Shown one piece after another: positions 24,842-31,850 of a stretch of DNA of 64,000 bases. Positions within the stretch are counted from its first letter, which is position 1, and every line of letters starts with the position of its first letter. Position numbers and translations under genes: made by a program. Where the stretch lies: positions 42,186,253-42,250,252 of the forward strand of contig CM047431.1 of assembly GCA_026168455.1 (NCBI GenBank). The letters are read 5' to 3'. The stretch is from Theocolax elegans (Eukaryota > Arthropoda > Insecta > Hymenoptera > Cerocephalidae). Below the pieces are notes generated by a model. The model saw only the letters and a list, made by a program, of their open reading frames with translations. It was not told the origin of the DNA and made no database searches.

Positions 24842-27800
24842 ATGACAGCTTATAGTAGAAAAGTTAATTTATGGTTGAGAGAAGTATTAAAAGATCCAGA
24901 GGCCCTAGAGGCATTCGAGCGAATAGGCAGGAACGATCCACACAATTTAATAGTTCTACTTGACTCACTTGGTCTACGAACTAGAGGAAAGAAAAGAACG
25001 TTAGTCAGTCGCTTATTCCGAGCCGGACTCAGACAAACGGACGCGACAGTCCCTTGGGATCCAGAAGTTGAAGAACGAGGGCTAGAGGCCCCAGTAACAA
25101 CATTAGGCTTCGAATCGGATGGTTCAGAGGAACTGCTAGCCTTACAATTGGAAGATGAAAAAAGGAAAGAGAATATCGGCAAAGAAGCCGGAAAATCAGA
25201 CACAATAAATAACGAACCATCGACTAGCGGAACATCGAAACACCAAAACTGGGATCGAACGATAATTCCAGTGACAATGGAAGAAATCATTGCGACCTCT
25301 ACAACCACTTGCACAACACCAACGGTATCGATGGCCTCAACAATCGTGGGGAATGCAACACTAAGAATGGTAGCAGTACAGAGAGGAATGATACAATCCA
25401 CATCAGCGTCACAACGGATATTATTATCAAGTTCAAACCAGCGATTGGTGATACCAAATGAAGTCCAACGGTTAATAAATGAAAGTCTGAGACAAAATAA
25501 TTTGGAACAACATAACATACAAAGAGTAAGTCCAGATTCCTCTCAACCATGCCTACAGAATATATCTCAAGATAGAACTAATGATAGACGGGAAGAAGAA
25601 CATAGAAGTACCCAAACCACACCATACGCACCGTTACACGAAAGAACTCACAGTTTATACCCAGAAATAGAAATAATCACACAAGATAACGCAGAAGCGT
25701 CTTCTGTTAACTCAGATGGTGACTTAGAATTGGAAAACAATAGAGAACTCGAATGTAACAGGAGCAATGGAAATAATAATGAAGATAGGGAAAACTACGG
25801 CACTAACGTAGACTATACTGACAGAGAAGATAGAACACAAAAAACGACTACAAGTAATAATAGACTAATAGAATCTATCCCATCCGCCGGAAAAAGACTG
25901 CACCAATTCCTAGACATATTGGAGGACATGACAAAAATGAGCCATAAGACTAGCACACCGTCACAACAGGAACGTTCACAACCGGTACAAAGGGTAGATC
26001 ACGCAGTCCCCGATAATGCAAATGTAACCGAACAGAGAACGTATACAACACCTGTTCCTCCAACTAGGAAACCAGCACCTACAGGTAGAATACTAGAAAA
26101 AGAAAATGAAGAGAACGTTATATACGTAGGAGGAATCGAAAGCGAGAAGCACAAGAAAAAGAAACAAAAGAAAGGAACCAAGAATAAAAAACATGAAAAA
26201 ACCAGAGAAAGTAATAAGAAAAGGAAGGATAAAAAGAAAAACAGAAGAAATGACGACAGTAGCGAAGAATCATCTGACGACAGTAGTGATAGTGAAAGTG
26301 AAGACAATAGTGACAGCCGAAGTGAAGACGACACAGACAGTACAAGCGACACAGATTCTGACAGGGATTACCGGAGGACCCGTCATAATAAATCGAAAAA
26401 GTTCAATTTAGCCGAGAATGAAAAAATATTAAGATTATTTAAATCATGGAACCTGTCATTTACAGGAGAAGAAAAAGATAACCCAAACGAGTTTTTAACT
26501 AGGTTATCCAACTTTAGGAAGAATGTATTAATGTCAGATCGCCAATTCTTTAGAGGCCTCCCATGCATTTTCACCAAACGCGCTAGTAGATGGTACGGTA
26601 ACATACAGGATGAACTGAAACATAAAAAATGGGAAGACTTTTTAAAAGCATTTAAAGCCCAATTCACGAAGAAAATATCCGAAAGCGACGTATGGGATGA
26701 AGCATGGAAGCGAACCCAAGGAAAGAACGAGAGCATCACTAATTACGTTGGATGCATAAAACATATATTCTCCTACCTGAAAACGTCACCTTCGATGAAA
26801 AGGCAAATTGACGTGGCCTGGCGGAATCTACGTCCTGAATATCGTCGCTATATGTCCGAGAAAAAAATTAAAACGTATGCAGACCTGGAGAAGTATGGGA
26901 GACGATACGAGGATTTGTTAGAACTAGATAAAAGGTTCAAACCACCTCCAACTCCCGAAAACTCGAAGATCCCGGAAGCGGTCGCCCCGGAATACGTTAA
27001 ATTAAATAAAGTGTCGTCACTGGAAGAAAATTATACCGGAGTAAATTACGAAACGTGTCCCATTCAAAAGGAGTCATCGTCGAAACAAAAAGGCGGTAAA
27101 AAGGAAATAAAAAGAGAGGACAAAAAGAAGATAGACTCATCAATACACGCAACCATCGAACTACCAGTTGGACAACAAAACCCAACGGTAGCTGCAGTTG
27201 CAACACCCCAACAAGCCTCAAATTTTATACAGACTCAAAACGCTGGACAACCACCACAAAACTGGACTAGGTGGTCCAATAATGGGACACGACAAAATTT
27301 CGTGAATAGCAGTAATTATAATAATGGGAACAATCCCAGAATCAACAATTATAATAATATAGGTAATCCTATGGGCGGTAACAGTTTTACAAATAGTAGA
27401 AATTCTAGGTATAACAATAGTGGTACGAACGCATATAGGAATAACGATAATCAAAATAGGAATTATAACCAAAGTGGAACATGGAGAAATACCAATCAAA
27501 TAGCCACGCCACAGAACTTGGGGGCGAGACCAAGAATAATGACTCAGGCAACACAAGGAAACAATACGCTTCAAGACACTTTCGTCGGCGCTTGCTTCCA
27601 CTGCAACCAAGTGGGTCATCGTGCATCGGAATGTCCATCAACCGTATGTTTCGTGTGCAAACAATCAGGACACAGAGCTAACATGTGTCCGAACCGTATG
27701 AGTCAACAGATCTTCGCATGCCAAGTTTGTGGACAGGCTGGTTATACCTTTTCTAATTGTCCAAATTGCGCCCAATTAAGAGACAATTGGGGAAACGCCA

Positions 27801-27877
27801 ATGCTGGGGTACAACAGGGACCGATCACCTCACAGCAGCTTCCCCAAGGGTCCCAACAATTCGGCAACAGGCAGTAA
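24842..27877 (+). CDS. gag: Gag polyprotein
   Basis: Structural capsid/nucleocapsid protein, 1011 residues, longer than the usual 350-600 for gypsy-class Gag. The ATG follows the leader and the frame is open throughout. The N-terminal half is polar and low-complexity, with a Lys-rich block (about residues 436-471) next to a Ser/Asp/Glu block (about 472-512). A Retrotrans_gag-like capsid segment lies at about 533-680 (contains FLTRLSNFRKNV, ASRWYGNIQDEL, WEDFLKAFKAQF). An Asn/Gln/Tyr-rich region follows at about 810-885. The C-terminus has two CCHC zinc knuckles (C918-X2-C-X4-H-X4-C931 and C936-C949) and a third C-X2-C-X9-C-X2-C finger (C960-C976). Codon use is strongly A-rich. A -1 frameshift site lies within the last 90 bases. 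Confidence 0.93.
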   Translation: MTAYSRKVNLWLREVLKDPEALEAFERIGRNDPHNLIVLLDSLGLRTRGKKRTLVSRLFRAGLRQTDATVPWDPEVEERGLEAPVTTLGFESDGSEELLALQLEDEKRKENIGKEAGKSDTINNEPSTSGTSKHQNWDRTIIPVTMEEIIATSTTTCTTPTVSMASTIVGNATLRMVAVQRGMIQSTSASQRILLSSSNQRLVIPNEVQRLINESLRQNNLEQHNIQRVSPDSSQPCLQNISQDRTNDRREEEHRSTQTTPYAPLHERTHSLYPEIEIITQDNAEASSVNSDGDLELENNRELECNRSNGNNNEDRENYGTNVDYTDREDRTQKTTTSNNRLIESIPSAGKRLHQFLDILEDMTKMSHKTSTPSQQERSQPVQRVDHAVPDNANVTEQRTYTTPVPPTRKPAPTGRILEKENEENVIYVGGIESEKHKKKKQKKGTKNKKHEKTRESNKKRKDKKKNRRNDDSSEESSDDSSDSESEDNSDSRSEDDTDSTSDTDSDRDYRRTRHNKSKKFNLAENEKILRLFKSWNLSFTGEEKDNPNEFLTRLSNFRKNVLMSDRQFFRGLPCIFTKRASRWYGNIQDELKHKKWEDFLKAFKAQFTKKISESDVWDEAWKRTQGKNESITNYVGCIKHIFSYLKTSPSMKRQIDVAWRNLRPEYRRYMSEKKIKTYADLEKYGRRYEDLLELDKRFKPPPTPENSKIPEAVAPEYVKLNKVSSLEENYTGVNYETCPIQKESSSKQKGGKKEIKREDKKKIDSSIHATIELPVGQQNPTVAAVATPQQASNFIQTQNAGQPPQNWTRWSNNGTRQNFVNSSNYNNGNNPRINNYNNIGNPMGGNSFTNSRNSRYNNSGTNAYRNNDNQNRNYNQSGTWRNTNQIATPQNLGARPRIMTQATQGNNTLQDTFVGACFHCNQVGHRASECPSTVCFVCKQSGHRANMCPNRMSQQIFACQVCGQAGYTFSNCPNCAQLRDNWGNANAGVQQGPITSQQLPQGSQQFGNRQ

Positions 27878-28686
27878 ACGAAGAAAAGAAACAACACGAA
27901 AAATCATTTTTTGAAGAATTACAAGAAAAATTAAATCAAAAACCACAGAAAAAAGAGAAAGTTAACTGGACAGACAGGATGAACGAAGTATTAAGAAAAA
28001 CAATGGAAGAGCAAATGAAACTACCAAAAGCATCAAAAGAAATTAGTACGAAAATAATTACAAATTCGATGTCAAGATTAAATAGGGGAAACATTGCCGG
28101 GTGTAATAATAGTATCACCCTGAAATCGTTTACCCCAAGTAGAGAAGTAGTAGAAATTTTTGAGGAAGAACAAAAAGCCGATTCCAGTACCAAACCAATA
28201 CTACTCTCAGCAATGGAGGATCTACATGAACAGATATATAGTAACGAGGATACCCAAAAACTTTATACTATAGATAAGGCCGGTATATTACTGAAGAATA
28301 CTGCAGACTCTATAGATATATTGACAAAACGGGACACCTCAAAACAATCTGTCATTAAATCCCAAAACGCTAAAAGAGAGATTGAGTTAGACTGGACGGA
28401 ATGGCGGAAAATCGAAGACGAGAATAGAATTAAAGATAAAAATAATGGTAGTGAAAATATTAGAGGTAATGATGATAAAAATAGTAGAAAAAGCACGGAT
28501 CAAAATAGTAGAAGTAAAAATACAGAAGTAATAGACGAAATAGATAAAAGCTTTGGTAGTAAAAACAATAAGAACGAAAACCTGGTAGATATTAACCTTA
28601 ATAAAAATAAAGAAAAAATAGTAAAAGAAGAAATTGAAGTAACGGAAAAAGAAAAAAAATGTAGCGGAAGCCAGTTTGGAAAATAG
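27757..28686 (+). CDS. Gag-Pol linker frame entered by -1 frameshift
   Basis: This frame overlaps the end of gag and the first 44 bp of the protease frame, and carries no good start codon of its own. After the slip at 27,790-27,796 about 297 residues would be added to Gag. The product is rich in Lys, Glu, Asn and Ser, with no recognised domain. It has more ordered segments such as SFTPSREVVEIFEEEQ and TIDKAGILLKNTADSID, and a charged tail. It appears to be a spacer between nucleocapsid and protease. The frame closes at a TAG (28,684-28,686). To continue into protease a further +1 (or -2) change is needed, with an A8 run at 28,652-28,659 inside the overlap. Confidence 0.6.
   Translation: MSKLRPIKRQLGKRQCWGTTGTDHLTAASPRVPTIRQQAVNEEKKQHEKSFFEELQEKLNQKPQKKEKVNWTDRMNEVLRKTMEEQMKLPKASKEISTKIITNSMSRLNRGNIAGCNNSITLKSFTPSREVVEIFEEEQKADSSTKPILLSAMEDLHEQIYSNEDTQKLYTIDKAGILLKNTADSIDILTKRDTSKQSVIKSQNAKREIELDWTEWRKIEDENRIKDKNNGSENIRGNDDKNSRKSTDQNSRSKNTEVIDEIDKSFGSKNNKNENLVDINLNKNKEKIVKEEIEVTEKEKKCSGSQFGK
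27790..27796 (+). promoter_or_regulatory. Programmed -1 ribosomal frameshift heptamer (G GGA AAC)
   Basis: In the Gag frame the codons TGG GGA AAC give the slippery heptamer GGGAAAC, the form used by FIV and visna lentiviruses. It lies just after the last zinc finger and inside the 27,757-27,877 overlap with the -1 frame. Eight nt downstream TGGGG (27,805-27,809) can pair with CCCCA (27,842-27,846), and GGGACC (27,817-27,822) with GGTCCC (27,849-27,854). These interleave as an H-type pseudoknot, though with an unusually long middle loop. Confidence 0.75.
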
Positions 28687-31600
28687 AGGTTTTGTTCGAT
28701 TAAACATTGCAGGACATACGTTTAGAGGATTACTTGACTCAGGAGCCATGATTTCAGTAGCAGGACCAAAAGTAATCGAAAAATTCAAGGATAAACTGTT
28801 ACCTTCTAATTCCTACGTCAAAAATGCCCATGGCGGAATAAGTAAATCTTTAGGGACATTGAAGTTAAATCTAGAAGTAGACGGACATGTTGATACGTTA
28901 GAACTCAAGGCCCAGCAAATATTCGAACACGATATCGTGCTAGGGAAAGACTTCTACGTAAAATGGGATGTGGACGAAAGACACAAACATGGTCTGTGGC
29001 GTGTTCACGAAGGCCCTTGGCATAAAACGTATGGAGGTGAAGATACAGCGGAAGATCCAGTAATTTTTGCAGAATGTAATGGCATATCTGAAGTCACAAA
29101 TCCTCAGCGACATAAAGTAGATAAACTAGTATCAAAGATACTACCGACACCGTCGAAAACTCCAGGAATGACGGACATGATAGAACATCATATAGCCGTG
29201 ATACCTGGATCACTACCAGTTCGCCATAAACTACGTAGAATGTCACCAGCGATGGTTCAAAATGCCCATGAAGAAGTAGAAAGACTATGGAACGAAGGGA
29301 TAGTAGAACAATCAGCAAGTGACTATACGAGTGCTCCTGTAATGGTCAAGAAATCGGACGGAACCTATAGATTTTGCATAGACTACAGAGACCTAAATAA
29401 ACAAACCATAAGAGATGCATACCCAGTACCCAACATGGACACAATCTTAGACAGGATGCGACATGCCCGTTTCATCTCAAAAATCGATTTGCGACAGGCT
29501 TTTTACCAAATTCCATTGGATAAATCCAGCAAACGATTTACTGCTTTCTCAGTTCCAGGCAAAGGTCTATTCCAATTCACCAGAATGCCCTTCGGACTCA
29601 CAAATGCTCCAATGACGTTCCAACGCCTGATAGATGCTCTATTCGGACCGGAATACGTACCTTACGTATTTGGCTATTTGGACGACATTATCATAGCAAC
29701 GGAGACGTTCGAAGAGCATATACGATGGTTAGACGAGGTATTAAGGAAATTAGTGAGACACGGACTGACTGTGAACCGAGAAAAATGTGAATTTTGTTGT
29801 TCTAGTGTTACATATTTGGGTTATGTATTAGATAAAGATGGTTTGAGACCAGATCCAGACAAAACGGCTCCGATACGAGACTATCCAGCCCCTAGAAATA
29901 TCAAAGAATTACGAAGGTTCCTTGGTATGGTAGGTTGGTATAGTCGATTTCTCGATAAGGACTCAGAAATAAAGATTCCACTATTGAAACTACTAAAGAA
30001 AGATCTCGCATGGAAGTGGGAAGAAGAGCAACAAGAAGCTTTCGAAACCCTAAAACAGGCGTTGATAAAAGCACCCGTCCTAGCACGACCAGATTTCTCA
30101 AAACCATTTTGTCTCCAAACCGACGCGAGTAACTATGCAATCGGCGCAGTACTCACTCAAGATTTGAACGACGGCGAACACCCGATCGTGTACATAAGTA
30201 GGGTATTAACGGCAGCAGAAAGGAATTACTCCACAACCGAAAAAGAATGCCTAGCTGTCCTATGGGCAATAAAAAAGTTAAGACCTTACTTAGAAGGATA
30301 CAAATTCACTGTCATTACAGATCACAGTGCACTGCGTTGGCTGAAAAATCTCCGCGATCCAACAGGACGACTAGCGCGATGGGCGCTAGAAATGATGCAA
30401 TGGGATTTCGAAGTCATACATAGACGGGGAGCTCTGAACCACGTTCCGGACGCTCTTTCTAGAATGTACGAAGAAGATGGTAGCACAATAAAAAATAATT
30501 TAGTAGAAGCAGCAGCGTTTGAAGAAATTAAAGATGAATGGTATAGTAGAAGATTAAAAGAAGTCGAACAATTCCCGGAAAGGTATCAAAGTTGGAAAAT
30601 CGAAGATAATTTATTATATAAATTCCGCAACGATCCTCTCCTGGACCCGATCACCAATAGAGAAGAAAATTGGAGATTAGTAGTACCAGAAAATTATAAA
30701 GAAACAGTTTTAAAAGAAGCACATAACTTACCATCGGTAGGCCATACAGGTATCGAAAAGACTTATGATCGCATTGCTCGAGACTATTACTGGCAAGGCA
30801 TGTGGCACGACGTAAATCAATACGTGAAACAATGTGCAACATGTCAAGCATACAAAATTCCGCAGACTGGTCAACATGGACTTATGGGAACGAGGGTGGT
30901 AGACAGACCTTGGTGTATCGTAGCGGTGGACCTTATGGAATTTCCACCGAGTAAAAGCCAAAATAAATACTTAATAGTCTTCCAAGACCTATTTACAAAA
31001 TGGATAGAGGTAAAACCAATAAGGAAAGCCGACGGAAAATCCGTATCTAAAGCCTTGGAAGACTTAATACTATTTAGATGGGAAACACCGGAATATTTGC
31101 TATCGGACAACGGAAAAGAGTTCGATAATAAATTCCTAAAGTCCGTACTCGACGAATATGGCATCAAACACGTCACCACCCCGCCATACCACCCACAAGG
31201 TAATCCCGTGGAACGTTGCAATCGCACATTAAAAACGATGATCGCGATGTTCGTGAAAAACGACCACCGCACATGGGATGAACACATACACGAATTTCGA
31301 CACGCTATAAATACGGCGGTACAAGCCTCAACAAAGGTTTCCCCCGCATTTTTAAACTATGGACGACACCCTAATCCCGTGAAGAGTTTAAGAAGAGAAG
31401 TAGAGGAAAAGAGACCCATATTAAAAATAGACCCGGAGATCTGGATTAATCGAGCTAAGAGATTAGATGCCCTTAGAGACCTCGTTGCAAAACACCTCGA
31501 CCAAGCTCACATAATCCAAAAGAGATCTTACGATAAAAATAAACGACACGCGGAATTTAAAATAGGAGACTTAGTAATGAGGAAAACCCACCTGCTTTCA

Positions 31601-31771
31601 AACGCAGCTAATAAATTTTCGGCAAAACTAGGAGCGAAATATGAAGGCCCCTTCGCAATTTTAAAAATCCTATCCCCAACCGTATACCTTTTAGATATAG
31701 ATTCGGGTAGGAAAAATGCGAAGGTGCACGTTTCGGATTTGAAGAAATATATTCCTCCCAGGTTGCAATGA
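28643..31771 (+). CDS. pol: Pro-Pol: protease, reverse transcriptase, RNase H, integrase
   Basis: Copies the RNA genome into DNA and inserts it. The frame opens after a TAA at 28,640-28,642 without an ATG before the protease, so it depends on frameshifting from upstream. Numbering from the codon at 28,676: aspartic protease with LLDSGA (D21); RT with FCIDYRDLNK, catalytic D271 in KIDLRQAF, and YLDD 334-337; RNase H with QTDAS (D483), TEKE (522-524) and VITDHSAL (D549); integrase zinc domain with C720/C723; core D752, D811 and E846. The D811-E846 spacing leaves 34 residues, one fewer than the common DX35E, because the motif before the glutamate is short (QGNPVE). A GPF-type C-terminal module (GPFAILKI, about 991-998) ends the protein. 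All catalytic residues are present. Confidence 0.93.
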   Translation, partial: RKKKKNVAEASLENRGFVRLNIAGHTFRGLLDSGAMISVAGPKVIEKFKDKLLPSNSYVKNAHGGISKSLGTLKLNLEVDGHVDTLELKAQQIFEHDIVLGKDFYVKWDVDERHKHGLWRVHEGPWHKTYGGEDTAEDPVIFAECNGISEVTNPQRHKVDKLVSKILPTPSKTPGMTDMIEHHIAVIPGSLPVRHKLRRMSPAMVQNAHEEVERLWNEGIVEQSASDYTSAPVMVKKSDGTYRFCIDYRDLNKQTIRDAYPVPNMDTILDRMRHARFISKIDLRQAFYQIPLDKSSKRFTAFSVPGKGLFQFTRMPFGLTNAPMTFQRLIDALFGPEYVPYVFGYLDDIIIATETFEEHIRWLDEVLRKLVRHGLTVNREKCEFCCSSVTYLGYVLDKDGLRPDPDKTAPIRDYPAPRNIKELRRFLGMVGWYSRFLDKDSEIKIPLLKLLKKDLAWKWEEEQQEAFETLKQALIKAPVLARPDFSKPFCLQTDASNYAIGAVLTQDLNDGEHPIVYISRVLTAAERNYSTTEKECLAVLWAIKKLRPYLEGYKFTVITDHSALRWLKNLRDPTGRLARWALEMMQWDFEVIHRRGALNHVPDALSRMYEEDGSTIKNNLVEAAAFEEIKDEWYSRRLKEVEQFPERYQSWKIEDNLLYKFRNDPLLDPITNREENWRLVVPENYKETVLKEAHNLPSVGHTGIEKTYDRIARDYYWQGMWHDVNQYVKQCATCQAYKIPQTGQHGLMGTRVVDRPWCIVAVDLMEFPPSKSQNKYLIVFQDLFTKWIEVKPIRKADGKSVSKALEDLILFRWETPEYLLSDNGKEFDNKFLKSVLDEYGIKHVTTPPYHPQGNPVERCNRTLKTMIAMFVKNDHRTWDEHIHEFRHAINTAVQASTKVSPAFLNYGRHPNPVKSLRREVEEKRPILKIDPEIWINRAKRLDALRDLVAKHLDQAHIIQKRSYDKNKRHAEFKIGDLVMRKTHLLSNAANKFSAKLGAKYEGPFAILKILSPTVYLLDIDSGRKNAKVHVSDLKKYIPPRLQ
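28652..28659 (+). other. A8 run at the linker/protease frame change
   Basis: The linker frame and the protease frame overlap at 28,643-28,686 and share this run of eight A. A one-base length change here would make the two frames continuous. It may therefore be a slippage site, a one-base lesion of this copy, or a homopolymer error in the assembly. Confidence 0.5.
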
Positions 31772-31840
31772 TGAATGTAAAATAAAGAGTAAATAATACA
31801 AAGTTTTTTTTTGTTGAAGATTCGAATGGTTTGATTTATA

Positions 31841-31848
31841 TGTTTCAG
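31841..31848 (+). promoter_or_regulatory. Splice-acceptor-like site before ORF3
   Basis: TGTTTCAG ends 2 nt before the ORF3 ATG and is preceded by a T-rich tract (31,804-31,814). This is where errantiviruses place the acceptor for their spliced env message. A donor in the leader was not pinned down (a TCGG|GTAATT-type candidate is near 23,533). Confidence 0.5.
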
Positions 31849-31850
31849 AA

